Source: Diphasiastrum complanatum (lineage: Eukaryota > Streptophyta > Lycopodiopsida > Lycopodiales > Lycopodiaceae). Taken from it: 64,000 nucleotides of DNA. The notes below the pieces were generated by a model that did not search any database, had not been told where the DNA came from, and saw nothing but the letters and a program-made list of their open reading frames with translations. How positions within the stretch are numbered: position 1 is the first letter of the stretch; every line of letters starts with the position of its first letter. Positions 11,735-23,170 of the stretch are shown here, in pieces. The stretch spans positions 33,206,317 to 33,270,316 of the forward strand of contig CM055109.1 in NCBI GenBank assembly GCA_029204225.1. The letters run 5' to 3'. A program made the translations under genes and the position numbers.

Positions 11735-11838
11735 AGGAGCCGGTAGATGACACTTTGCATTGCAAGGAATCTGAACCTCATCTAGGACTTCTTTGCATTG
11801 ACCCAAGGACTCCTTACTAGGCAGTGTCATTTGCCCGC
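11735..11838. repeat. Foldback element, ~104 bp
   Basis: Left end GGAGCCGGTAGATGACACTT and right end GCAGTGTCATTTGCC are inverted copies around the TGACACT/AGTGTCA core. It resembles the foldbacks at 9502-9630 and 61922-62029. Confidence 0.55.
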
Positions 11839-13294
11839 GTAATGAGCACATTGACCTTTTTTTTTATGACCCTTAAAAAAGCTGAATCATCATTCAAAAA
11901 AAAGAATCTTGTCTTTGAAAAAGATAATCATCTTACTTTTTAGTTTTTGCAAATGTTGCTTTGTAAGGAGTTTGAAAAAGGAGCAAACAAAACCACATGT
12001 GTTGAGTACTTGGAACCGAATAGGCTTACCATTAGATCATTAGATGGTTGTTGCACCATGACTCACTTAGTGCCGAGAATATGCTAATTCGAACAATCAC
12101 TTTATGTTTCAGTTCTAACTTATCATAATGGTGAACTTTTCTATGATTCACATCAATCAAATAGTGTGATTTTGCTTGCTACTACTAAAGATGTCATATA
12201 CCTCTATTGTTTTGTGTAATTTTCATCCTAGGATTTAAATGTATCATTCAATGTTGGTGGGCTTTGTACCTATGGCTTTTTTCTGGGCTCTTGTAGTGTT
12301 TTGAGTTGTTCGCTACCTCATGTCCTTTGTCCCCATTTCTATCAGTCATCATTCATGAATTCATTCATTCTTTTGTCTTAGGAATTATCAATGTCTATTC
12401 ACATGGTATTTCATGTTAATAATATTCTTTTGGTGGGAAACATGGTTGTCTTGAATGGCTATGATCAGTGCACATTATAGGGATACAATCTAACGGTGAG
12501 CATTAGTAAGCATCCAGTGCACCAAGATGTACTGCAATCTTTATATAAAGGAAGATGACAACAGCCCTAAGTTTCACTCTTCCTGCTTTCTCTCTATCTC
12601 CCTTGCTTCATCTCTCTCGGTTTGCTTCTCTACTATGACCATTTCCGCTTGGATGAGAGGAGACTTGTAAATGCTAATGGAAGAGTATTCGTGTGGAAGA
12701 TACTACAAGCTGAGGTAAGGTTGCTATCGATTGTTTGGCATAATGATCGTCTATAGTTGATATGTTTCATTTGCTAGTTATGCTGGATGGGAATTAGCTC
12801 ATAAGATGTCGTGATTATCGTTGATTGGTATAGTATTATGGCTTCTAAAAACACGTTTGAAGCTTCTACAAGTGAGCGCTGCCTCAAAGAGCATTCTTGA
12901 ATAACTCTACAGGTATGATACTCATTATTGCACATAGTATGATGTCTCTTGACAATGAACAGGCACATGAAGTTTCATGCATATATGAGAAACTTCAAGA
13001 GCTGCTTGAAGTGATTGTTTTTGAAGCTATGTTCCTAAAAGTGCTTATGTTTCATGTCTTGAATTTCATAAGGATAGGTCTATGATACCAATAGCAAGGT
13101 TTGGAATTATTAAAGCTTAAGAGTAGCTTTTGTGCATAAGCTATGGACTTGTGTAGAGTTTGACTTTGACATGCTTGAATGGCATGGATTTTCCCAAGCC
13201 ATAAGGTGCTTGGGCTCCCAAATGTTTCTCATGGGAAGTCCTTGGGGCTAGTATGGCACGGATCTGCCCTAGTACCTAGCATTGTTGTCAAAGT
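11839..13294. other. Mostly non-coding; one promoter-like spot
   Basis: No protein family is recognised. A TATA-like string at 12542-12549, a pyrimidine-rich leader and a possible splice donor (GAGGTAAGG, near 12715) are listed separately. The remainder shows nothing definable. Confidence 0.35.
12542..12715 (+). promoter_or_regulatory. Possible TATA box and untranslated first exon
   Basis: TATATAAA at 12542-12549 is followed by a CT-rich leader with several TCTCTC words, a very short ATG frame near 12635, and a GT donor-like GAGGTAAGG near 12715. This layout resembles a plant promoter and first exon, but also an LTR fragment. No coding exon follows, so it is only a candidate. Confidence 0.2.
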
Positions 13295-13942
13295 TGTGAA
13301 AGTTCTCAGATCCTTAAGATCCAATCAACTTGAAAGATCTTTTTTTAGAAAGAGAAATACACTACCAATCTCACCAATGTAGAAAAATTAGCATCTACAC
13401 ACAAAATGAGATGCAAACACTAATAGAACTTGATCAAACTTGAATGAAATGATAGAGTATTGTTGCTGTTGTACAAAACTAGCATGCTACTATCATTCAC
13501 ACGTGTGAAACCAAAAATAACAATTATGGGTAATTCTACACATAAAATTGCATGCAATCACCAATATAGTGCACCAATGGATAGTAGAACCCAAGAGTAC
13601 CATGTATAAGCATGAAATGAGATAGAGAAGAGAGAAGATCACTCTCTCCACGAGTTACATCCATTTATAACAAGTCCAAACCCTATCTGGCCACTTGGCT
13701 TTCTCTCCAAAATGCTAACCCTACTAATTTTGGGTCTAGATTCAATGTACCCAACTATTCAAATTTGAATCTCCTAAAACTCGCCTCCAAATTTTCCCAC
13801 ACTTTCAAAAAGTATTTATTCAAATGAAATTTAGACTAATGAACTTTGAAAAGTTATTCTCTAAGTTTAAAACAAATTTTGGCCTCAATATGCCAAATAT
13901 GGAAATATTGACAAAATAATCAAACTAGTTGAATCTTTCACA
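13295..13942 (-). repeat. 3' LTR of copia A
   Basis: On the minus strand it starts TGTGAAAGATTCAAC right after a purine tract (GTTGAAGAGGGAG, 13955-13943) and ends in CA at 13295 (plus-strand start TGTGAAAGTTCTC). Length is about 648 bp. Its termini resemble those of the copia D LTRs. The matching 5' LTR is not in the window. Confidence 0.6.
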
Positions 13943-14048
13943 CTCCCTCTTCAACTAGTTTCAACGTAGACTTTGATACCACTCCAAGTGATGTCCTATG
14001 CTTCATGAACAAGTCATTTCCCAATGCTTTGGTGAAGATATCAACTAC

Positions 14049-15504
14049 TCATTCCCTTGAAGACACATGTTGAAGCTCCACCTCCTTTGCAATGACTTGC
14101 TCCCTCACAAAATGATATTGCACCTCAATATGCTTGCTCCTAGCATGAAAGATAGGATTGGTTGCCAAGCTTTGGGATAATTGATTGTCACAAAAGATGA
14201 TTGGGCTCTTTGAATAATCCATCAAATGAAGATCCTTGATCATCCTCTTGATCCATACCATCTCCTTTGTGCAATGTGCAAGAGCTTTGTACTTGACCTT
14301 ACTAGATGACAATGAGATAGTGGCTTGTTTCTTCGACATCCATGATATAGCTCCATCACCTATGAAAATACAATAAGCACTAATGGATTTCCTATCCATT
14401 ACATCTCCAGCATAGTCCGAATCTAAAAATACAAAAAGATCAGGTGATGATCCCTCATACAATATGCCAAAATCTCGAGTTCCAATGATGTACCTCAAAA
14501 CTCGCTTTTCTGCTTCCAATGCTCCTCACTAGGATCTTGCATGAATTGAATCAATCTTCCAACACAATATCTTAAATCTAGTCCAGTAATGGCTAGATAG
14601 ATGAGTGAACCAACTAGCTTCCTATAGAGAGTAATGTCCTTGAAGGATCTTTCATTACCTCTTATAGTTGGCTTTACATGAGACTCCATAGGTGTATCAC
14701 TAGCTTTTGCATCTACCATATGAAATCTTTCTAGAATATAATTAGCATACTTCTCTTGACAGATAAAAGTAGATTGAGAAGATCTAATGACTTCTATTCC
14801 CAAAATGTAATGCAAATTACCAAGATCATGCACCTCAAACTCCTTCTTAAGAGCATTCTTGATATCCTCCACATCTTGATTGTCTCCACCACTCAAGATG
14901 ATATCATCCACATAGATTAGCAAGATGGTAACATCATTTTCAGCAAACCTATAATAAAGTCATACTCACTCATAACAAAGCCTTGAGAGAGTGAAAATGT
15001 GTTAAGCTTAGCATACCAACTTCTTGGTGCTTGCTAAAGGCCATACAAATTCTTTTGTAGTAGACACACATGATTTGGCTTTGTTGATGAAATGTAGCTT
15101 TTGGGCTATGCCATGTACACTTCCTCCTCAAGATAATCATTTAAGAATGCATTTGAAATGTCCATTTGCCATAGATCCCATCCATAAAGTGTAGCAAGTG
15201 AAATGATGACTCGAATGCTTACCATCTTTGCCACGGGTGCAAAGGTCTCATCATAATCAATCCCTTGTTGTTGAGCATATCCTTTTGCCACTAACCTTGC
15301 CTTGTACTTGTTGATAGATCCATCTTGGTTTGTCTTCACCTTGAACATCCATTTGCATCCAATAGCTTTCTTGTCCTTAGGCAACTCCACCAGTCTCCAT
15401 GTTCCATTCTTCATAAGAGCTTGATACTCAAGATCCATTGCTTGGATCCACTCCTCTTCTTTCCTTGCTTGATCTACACTTGTAAATTCATAGGAAAGCA
15501 ACAT
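14049..15504 (-). pseudogene. Copia A reverse transcriptase and RNase H
   Basis: From 15504 downwards the frame opens copia RT (GTWRLVELPKDKKAIGCKWM, YKARLVAKGYAQQQGIDYDE, WQMDISNAFL). A stop- and frameshift-rich gap at 15105-14930 follows. It then continues with the palm catalytic loop LIYVDDIILSGG, which keeps both aspartates, and the connection domain (RFHMVDAKASDTPME). RNase H (14519-14049) shows FLDSDYAGD, SWMSKKQATISLSS and CDNQLSQSLA. The order RT-RNase H after integrase defines Ty1/copia. The reading frame is broken in at least three places, so no active polyprotein can be made. Confidence 0.85.
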
Positions 15505-16760
15505 AATTTCCTGAAACTACTTGCTTACCCTTTTGATCATATGTGAGCCTTGAAGGTACTTGTCTTTCCCTTGATGTTTTCCTTGGCTTTTGACTTGATG
15601 AAGGTCCATCATCATCACTATCCGAAGTAGGATCCTTTTTATCTATATCAAGAATGTTAGATCCATCCACACTACCATCAATCATGCTTGAAGACACTTT
15701 TGGAATGTTCCCCTCATCAAAGATGACATCTCTACCAACAATCACTTTGTTAGTAGAAGGAATGTAAACCTTGTAGGCTTTACTCACCTCACTATATCCA
15801 ACAACAATACCTCTTCTTGAAGATGGATCCTCCTTGGTCCTATCATCAAAAGTAATGTTGACATAGCATGTGCATCCATTGGTTCTTAGAAAGTTGACAC
15901 TCGGCCTCCTCTTGAATAGCATCTCAAAAGGTGTCCTTCCAAATAGCACTCGGCCACCTATTGCACAAGAAATTGGCACACAACAAAGCTTGATCCCAAA
16001 ATGGTTTGTCAAGATTAGCACTTAGCCTCATAGCTTTAGCACTTTCACATAAAGTCCTATTCAGCCACTCCATTTTGTTGTGGGGTCCTTGATGTTGTAT
16101 ACTCCATCTTGATCCCATGCTCATCACAAAAGGCCTTGAACTTGGTAGATATGTACTCACCACCATTGTCACTCATTTAAGCACTTGATCTTTGTGGAAA
16201 ATTGGTTCTCCCTTCCATTCTTGAACTTGATAAAGACATCATACACTTCATCCTTGCTCTTTAGTAGATAGATCCAACAAAATCTACTAAAATCATCAAT
16301 GAATGTTACATACATCTTAGCTCCACTATTGCTAATTGTAGTAAATCCATGAATACCCGAATGTACAAGTTGAAAAGGCTTTGTAGATTTAGATATAGAT
16401 CTAGTATAAGGTAGTCTATGCGACTTAGACAAAGCACAAGACTCACAAACATGTTTGATGCCACTTAAGGAGCTTGGAAGACCTATCACAATCTTCTTTT
16501 CTAGCCATTACCTCTAATGACTTGAAGTTGAGGTGTCCCATCATTTTATGCCAAACCTCTTGGATAGGTATTTGCTCCCTTGCCACACATCCAACTTGGT
16601 TAGCAATACACAAGCATCTAGTTTGAACAACTTCCCTTGCCTTTTACCTTTTCCAACCAAGACATCCTTCCTTTTGATCAAACAAGCATCTCCATCAAAC
16701 TCCACCTTGAGGCCTTTATTAGCATTTGACTCACACTATGTAAATTCCTGGTAATAGATG
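15488..16760 (-). pseudogene. Copia A integrase
   Basis: The zinc-binding entry (HVCESCALSKSHRLPY) leads into the catalytic core at 16489-16169. Where copia integrases carry the first catalytic Asp (LVHSD), this copy reads LVHSGIHG, so the first metal ligand is glycine. The core continues (VTFIDDFSRFCWIYLLKSKD), then the frame breaks near SDNGG. It resumes in 16172-15924 (MEWLNRTLCESAKAM) and 16021-15488, the C-terminal part with GYSEVSKAYKVY and a Ser/Asp-rich linker. It is a pseudogene from both frameshifts and loss of the active-site residue. Confidence 0.8.
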
Positions 16761-18240
16761 GAATAAACAAGACATCCTCCAAATGAACATTCCTATTTGT
16801 AGAGAGAGAAATAGGAATTGTGCCAATCCCTTTGATTGCACACTCACCATCATTGGTCGTGTAGATGACCCTCTTGTCATCTCCATATGTCAACAAGGAA
16901 GTAAAGTACTCTTTCTGAAAAGTCACGCGTGAACTTGCTCCACTATCAATCCACCAAGGATCTAGATCTCCATCATTAGCAAGCATGCATGAAGACATCA
17001 CAAAAGCATCATCATTTACTTAGAATTTGCTTCGAACAGGAACACAATTCATGCTACACAGTAACACAGACAGAAAACACTCTCCATAGCAAGCTCACAT
17101 AGCAACTGTATTTCTCAAAATAAAATTACACTATACATATAATTGTTCACTCAGGCAATCCATGCATGACATCAGGTTACCTCGTGGCAAGGCCAACTGA
17201 TCCTTATCAACTGGTAGGACCCACAAAACAGTAGCACAGTGATTCTACTTTAATTCTAACTCTCTCCCTTAGAGTAGAGTCGACTTTTTATACAGTCATA
17301 TACATAGCTTTAAAGTCAAAAAAACTTTAAGTACAGAAAGCTTTGATCTAAACTTATCAAACTTTTCTCCAAGAAGTGGCTTAGTGAAAATATCAACTAG
17401 TTGTTCTTCCGTACTACAATGAACAACATGAATTTCATGACTCAACAGCCTCTCACATATAAAGTGAGACTGAATCTCAATGTGTTTGGTTCTCGCATGG
17501 AACACTGGATTCTTTGCTAGCTGAATGCCACTCTGACTGTCGCTATGTAACGTCGTGGGATTTTTCTGCTTCATGCCAACTTCCTCCAAGATTTGTCTCA
17601 ACCATATAGCTTCTTGTGCTGCACTACACATTGCCTTATACTCTGCTTCTGTGGTGGATAGAGCAATTGTACTTTGCTTCTTACTAGACCAGGAAAAGCA
17701 ACTGCCACAAAGCTGGAATACATACCCTGTGGTGGATCTATGATCATCGTAGTCACCTCCCCAATCCGCATCCACATAGCCACACAACTCAGGTAAACCC
17801 TCATGCTTCCTGTAAATCAAGCCATAATCTGAAGTGCCTTTTACATAACGCAAAATGCGCTTAGCTGCCTTCCAATTATCAACTGATAGGACCCACAATA
17901 CAATAGCACAATGATTCTACTTTAATTCTAACTCATTTGCATCTTGAACATGCAAACCATCCTCATCAAGAGTAAGATTACCTTGCTTGACTCCTTGATA
18001 TCTCTTCTTCTTGTAGCAATAAGTCGACTTATTTGTAATTGCAATCAAGCTGATAAGGTAGTGAATCTTGTTTTGGACATGGATCTGATGCTCAGCTATG
18101 ACAATTGTCTTCCTCACGTAAATAACTCGTGCAATTGTGTTTTGTGGGATGTGGTAGGTGACAGCTGGGTGTCCTAAAACTTGCTTCAGTTTATGGTACT
18201 CTCTGTATTGTAAGACTTTATACAACTTTGTTTTCACCTG
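16678..18240 (-). pseudogene. Copia A gag end and protease, interrupted by copia B
   Basis: The protease active site reads PWWIDSGASSRVTF (about 16960-16920). Following the frame upstream, codons DDAFVMSSCMLANDGDLD reach 17012, where a 916-bp insertion starts. On its far side, from 17939, the same frame continues as STYCYKKKRYQGVKQG...LDEDGLHVQDAN. Removing the insertion and one CATTT copy restores an unbroken gag-protease junction. A degenerate zinc-knuckle-like CY-KKK region lies upstream. Beyond 18240 the gag is cut off by copia C. Confidence 0.75.
17018..17933 (-). mobile_element. Copia B: deleted copia element with target-site duplication
   Basis: CATTT occurs directly on both sides (17013-17017 and 17934-17938). 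On the minus strand the element starts AGTTAGAATTAAAG. Only about 57 bp of the 5' LTR remain (17933-17877), fused straight into the end of pol. An RNase H frame follows (17880-17296: [55 protein letters not shown]). A purine tract (TAAGGGAGAGA, about 17272-17262) precedes a 3' LTR of about 240 bp (17261-17018). The 57-bp LTR start is therefore present twice (17207-17262 and 17877-17933). Gag, protease, integrase and RT are missing. Lineage differs from copia A. Confidence 0.8.
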
Positions 18241-18281
18241 TTATGCTATAAATTAAAGGGTCCAAAGGGTTTGATCTTGAC

Positions 18282-19155
18282 TATTAGATTTCTTATACTC
18301 GGTCTTAAACAAATCATTCAAGTAATGAGCATCTTGAAAATCGAAGGCCGACTACATATTTTCGAACCTTCACATTTTTTCCTTTAAGATTTTTTTGCCT
18401 TAACCATTTTTAGGCACCTTCGCCTTTTTCGCCCCTTCGCAAAAAATGCGACAACATGGCCAGAATGCCTTAGAAACCATTTTAAGGCACCTTCGACTTT
18501 TTCGGCTTTTTCGTTGCCTTTAGCCTAAGGCACCTTCGACTTTTCGCTGCCTTCAGTTTAAGGCACCTTCGGCTTTTTTGCCTTATTCGCTGCCTTCAGT
18601 CTAAGGACGCCTTCGGGATTTACATTCCTTAAGTCTAAGGGCTCCTTCAGGATTTGCATACCGTTCAATCTAAGGGCACCTTCGGGTTTTTCTGTTTCTG
18701 CTACATTGGCAGACCGACGTCGCCAACTTATCATCAACCCTAAAACAGCTGGAGAAACAAATATCCTAAGGGCGGTTACCAACTTTGTACATATGCAAAA
18801 CTAGGGTGAATGGCAGTTAAGGCTTATAAGATATTTGTCTCTCGACACTTGTAAATATATATACTAGCTGAATCAAGCTATGTAAGTGTTAATTGAGTTC
18901 TCTTTCAATCAGACTTATCTATAGCCAGTGTTATCACGCTCAGCAAGCTGAAGTTATTACTTCAAGCCATTGTACTCACTGTTGATATTAATCAGAGTGC
19001 AATTTTTGTCTCAATACTGCGTTGTTCATTTGTGCAATTTTGTATGGATCATTCTACTTGAATATTTCTGCTGCTAACTGTTGCGTTTTCGTTCCTACAT
19101 GCCTATGCTCAAAGCCTCAAGCTTCCACTGCCGGTCATCCCCACATTTTATGACA
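18282..19155 (+). repeat. 5' LTR of copia C
   Basis: Starts TATTAGATTTCTTA (the 3' copy has TGTTAGATTTCTTA, so the first G has mutated) and ends TTTTATGACA. Positions 18410-18690 contain five to six degenerate tandem units built on AAGGCACCTTCGGCTTTTTC. A TATA-like ATATATAC lies near 18857. Confidence 0.92.
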
Positions 19156-19170
19156 TGGTATCAAAGTAGA
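19156..19170 (+). other. Primer binding site of copia C
   Basis: TGGTATCAAAGTAGA starts directly after the 5' LTR. It matches the first part of the usual plant initiator-Met tRNA site (TGGTATCAGAGC) with changes. Confidence 0.75.
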
Positions 19171-19297
19171 CATTTCAGTAATCTGCATTTCTACTACGGA
19201 TTATTAGTCTTGTTTCTATCAAGACGTTTTTCTAGCAAATGCGCAGCCAACAGTATTCTAACAATCGTTGTTTCTACCAACGATCTCGTTCCCAGAA

Positions 19298-20450
19298 TGG
19301 ATACGTCATCTAGTTCATCTCTCATTGACAAATTGATGGAGATAACTACCATCTCTAGAAATTCAAGATGAAGGTTATACTTCTAGCCAAAGAACTGTGG
19401 GACATCGTTGATGGCACAGAGCTCAAACCAGAAGGTGATGCAGCCATTATCACCACGTGGAGACTGAGAGATGGCAAAGCATTTGCCATGATCACCCTCA
19501 GCATCAAAGATACTTAGATCAGCCACATCGGGGTTGTTCAGACTATTAAGGATGTCTGGGCCATCCTAGCAACTCTCTACGACATCAGAGACGTTACTTC
19601 CAAGCTTCATCTTAGGAAGAAATTCTTCACCCTCAGAATGTCTGATGCAGATAGTGTTTCGAGTCATCTCAACATCTTCAAAAATCTTATGGAGCAGATG
19701 ACTGCAATTGGCTTAGTCATAGATGATTCCGATGCACTCATGACTTTATTATCGAGTCTACATGAAGCCTACAAAAATTGGGTAATGGCAATTTCTACCT
19801 AGGAGCACCTCACTCCATCAAGAGTAATTTTGCTGCCCTACAAGAGGAGATCAGAAGATCAGCATCCTCCTCATGCTCAGGATTGGATCCTGAAGCTCTG
19901 TATTTGAAAAATCAGAAGTTTAGATCCAAGAGATCTAAAAAGTTAGACTATACTGACAAGAAGAGCAACATGCAATCTGGACCAAATTCCGGTTCAAGAT
20001 TGAATTCAAGCTCTTCATTATTCCAACCAGTGCAAAAACTTTTCTGCAGATACTGTAAAGGACTGGCCATGAAATCAAGGACTGTCGAACTTTGAAATAC
20101 AACAACAAAAAGAAGAAGCAGTTTCAACAACAAGCACATAGTGCTACAACCAGTCACATAAATCAGCAACAACAAGAAGAAGATGAAGCAGCTTTCATGA
20201 CCAAAGTTGGAGAACAATAGGATTTCGATTTCTGGTATCTAGATTTCAAAGCAACTCAACACATGACTCACCATTGCAACTGGTTCAAAGACTATAAGTC
20301 ATTTACCCACTCTCGAGTTGTGCAACTTGGAGACAACTCATCACATTCAATCGAAGGTGAAAGAATAGTCAGAGTTGAATTCAAAAGTTCTGGCCTACGG
20401 AAGAAGAAGCTACTATCTTTACAAACTCAGCCATTTCTATTCTTCTAACA
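19298..20450 (+). pseudogene. Copia C gag and protease
   Basis: Starts MDTSSSSSLIDKLMEITT. Gag continues after a frameshift (LLAKELWDIVDGTELKP, TWRLRDGKAFAMITLSIKDT), then a TAG at 19515-19517. A CCHC knuckle is split by a one-base shift: CRYCKG in one frame and GHEIKDC in the next (20045-20090), giving C-x2-C-x4-H-x4-C spacing. A Gln/Lys-rich segment leads to the protease, where the usual D-S-G catalytic triplet reads DFK (WYLDFKATQHMTHH, about 20230-20275). Protease activity is therefore lost besides the frame breaks. Confidence 0.8.
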
Positions 20451-21560
20451 ATCAAGCCCTTCACACAGTCACTTCTGAATCAACTAATATGTTGTGGCAT
20501 TTCAGACTTGGCTGTCTTAACCTCAACAATTTTTAGCAAATGTCAGCTCAAAGTCTAGTACAAGATCTGCTTTATGTCAGCAAGCCAACTTCTCCATGCG
20601 AAAGTTGTATTATCAGCAAGCATGCTAGAAGTCCCTTCATTTCAAACTCAGTTCATACATCCAAGGGCTTGCTTGACCTTGTACATAGCGACACTTGTGG
20701 CCCGATGCAGACTGCTTCCACATGGGGAGCTCTCTATTTCCTAACCTTCATTGACGACTTCTCTTGAAGGACTGCAACCTACTATATGAAGAACAAATCC
20801 AAAGCATTCAAGCTCTTCAAGCAGTTCAAGGTGTCTGTAGAAAACCAGACCCAGAGGAAGATCAAGGCTCTATGCACAGATGGAGGGGGAGAGTACATTT
20901 TCACAGAATTCAAGGAGTTTTGCAAGGTCAACGAGATACATCAACAATAGACAACTAGCTACTCACCTTAGTCCAATGGTGTAGCTGAACGGAAGAATCG
21001 GACACTCATCGAAAGTGCCAAGAGCATGATGGCCCATGCCTCTCTTCCAAAGAAATTCCGGACAGAAGCTGTTACTATAGCTGCCTATTAACAGCATTGA
21101 TCCATCACCAAAGCCCTGAATGGCAAGAGAACTTATGAGGTGTGGACAAGATTGAAACCATCACTCAAACACATTCGAGTGTCTGGATGCATCGCTTTCA
21201 CTCATATCCTTGAAGATCTAAGAAAAAAACTGGATGATAAGAGCAAGAAGACGATATTCATAGGCGATTCTCCAAATCAGAAGGCATACAAGCTCTACAA
21301 TCTGGATACCGCGAAGGCATTCACCAGTAGAGACTTCATTTTTGTGGAAGACTAGTTCATCGACCACAAAGGGAAAGTTGCTGATAATTTCGACCCAAGG
21401 ATTGAGCAACTAAATGATTCTGATCCAGGGATTCAACTGCTGAACAACAACATTGATTCAGACATTGAGTCAGAACCTCAATGAGTCAACCCACATCAGA
21501 GGACCGAAGTTCAACCCAGAAGGTCGAACAGGTCTAGATAGCATCCATCCAGATTTATGG
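20450..21560 (+). pseudogene. Copia C integrase
   Basis: GAG-pre-integrase and HHCC region (MLWHFRLG, CESCIISKHARSPF), then the core: LVHSDTCGPMQT and ALCTDGGGEY hold the first two catalytic Asp, and NGVAERKNRTL holds the Glu. Stops inside: TGA after FIDDFS, TAG near 20948 and before SNGVAERK, and TAA/TGA near 21090. The C-terminal part (KTIFIGDSPNQKAYKLYN) ends with TAG at 21353-21355 in the word FVED-stop-FID. The same stop at the same place occurs in the unrelated-locus copy at 53479-53481. Confidence 0.82.
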
Positions 21561-23140
21561 ATGATCCGACCTACTACTTTGTGCAGGAACCAACCACCGT
21601 TTATGAGGCAATGTCTACTCCTGATGATGACCAGTGGAAGGCAGCGATGGACACCAAATTCGATTCTCTGATGGAGAATCAAACATGGATAGTCACTGAG
21701 CTGCCAAAGGACAGAAACCCAATTCCATACAAATGGATATTCAAGGTGAAGTACGATGCTGAAGGAAGGCTAAATTATTACAAGGTCAGGCTAGTCGCTA
21801 AAGGCTTTTTCCAGATTCCAGATCTGGATTATTCAGAAACCTTCAACCCAGTTGTCAAACATGCTTCGATCTGCCTACTCCTCTCCTACAACAGATCTTG
21901 AAGTCCACCAGATGGATGTCCAGACTGCTTTCCTCAATGAAACCATCGAAGAGAAAAATTTTATGACAAAGCCAGAGGGATACGAACTCAACGGCAAGCA
22001 ATAGCACCTTGTTTGCAAAATTCACAAGGCGCTCTATGGGCTGAAATAGTCACCCAGAGCCTGATTCCAAAAGATCAACGCATTTTTGAGAGAGAATGGT
22101 TTTATTCCAAACTCGGCAGACTCGAATGTCTACTGCAAGTCTGTATCAGATTACTTCATCATCATCACTCTCTATGTAGATGATACACTCTTATTCAGTA
22201 ACGATATAAATCTAATGAAGGATACAAAATGCATGCTCGCCCAGGAATACAAGTTGACTTGACATGGGTCCAGCCCACTATTGTCTCGGAATCCAAATCC
22301 AACGAGATCGACCCTGCAAACTAATCTTCATCAGTCAACAACGATATCTCAACAACGTGCTAAAAAGGTATCGAATGGCCAACTGCAAACCAAGTCACTT
22401 TCCACTCGACCCTGAACTAAAGTTATCATAGGAACAGTCTCCTCAAACTGAGACAGAAAAGGAGGAGATGAAGCACAACCCATTTCAATCCATCGTCGGC
22501 TCACTGATGTACGCAATGATTTGCACGCGACCAGACCTTGCATATTCGATCAGTGCACTCAGCCAGTTCCTGTCAAATAGGCTTGACTCATTGGAAGGCA
22601 CTAACAAAGGTCATGAAGTACATCCAAGCAACAAAAACTCTCAGCATCTGCTACGGAGGCAGCCACACTGCCAACATCCTTGAAGCCTACACAGATGCGG
22701 ATTGGGCAAGAGTTGTCGACACCGAAAATCAACTTTTGGATTTGTATTTTTATACAACCAAGGCCTCATTTCATGGAACAGCCAAAAGCAGAGCTTAGTT
22801 GCATTATCATCAATGGAATCCAAATACATAGCTGCCACAAATGCAACCAAAGAGGCGATCTGGCTAAGGCAACTGCTTGTAGACCTCAACCTTGCACAAT
22901 TACTTCCTACAACAATCTACTTTGACAATCAAAGCACAATAGCACTATCTCTCAATCCGAGATTTCACTCTCGAAGCAAACATATAAAAATCAGGTATCA
23001 TTACCTTAGAGAGAAAGTGCACAACAAGGAAGTAGCATTGGTTTTCTGCAGAACAAACTACATGAGCAGTAGATTATTTCACAAAAGCTCTATCAAAGGA
23101 GCAACATCTCAACTTTAACAATATGTTAAATCTGAAGATC
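21557..23140 (+). pseudogene. Copia C reverse transcriptase and RNase H
   Basis: RT opens with EAMSTPDDDQWKAAMDTKFD and KWIFKVKYDAEGRLNYYKVR. A frameshift lies near 21890, then MDVQTAFLNE-type sequence follows. The catalytic loop ITLYVDDTLLFS near 22165-22200 keeps both Asp. YGLK-stop-SPRA near 22045 shows TAG where the family has CAG. RNase H follows (AYTDADWA, SWNSQKQSLVALSSMESKYI, STIALSLNPRFHSRSKHIKI), ending near 23120. Several frames are needed to read it. Confidence 0.85.
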
Positions 23141-23159
23141 AAAGTTTTCAGGATCCACA

Positions 23160-23170
23160 TTAAGAGAGAG
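23160..23170 (+). other. Polypurine tract of copia C
   Basis: TAAGAGAGAG lies directly before the 3' LTR, the standard plus-strand priming site. Confidence 0.75.

Noticed and set aside
17296-17898. RNase H frame at 17.3-17.9 kb as part of copia A
   Set aside because: Copia A has its own RNase H at 14.05-14.52 kb, and this frame lies between CATTT duplications with its own PPT and LTR.
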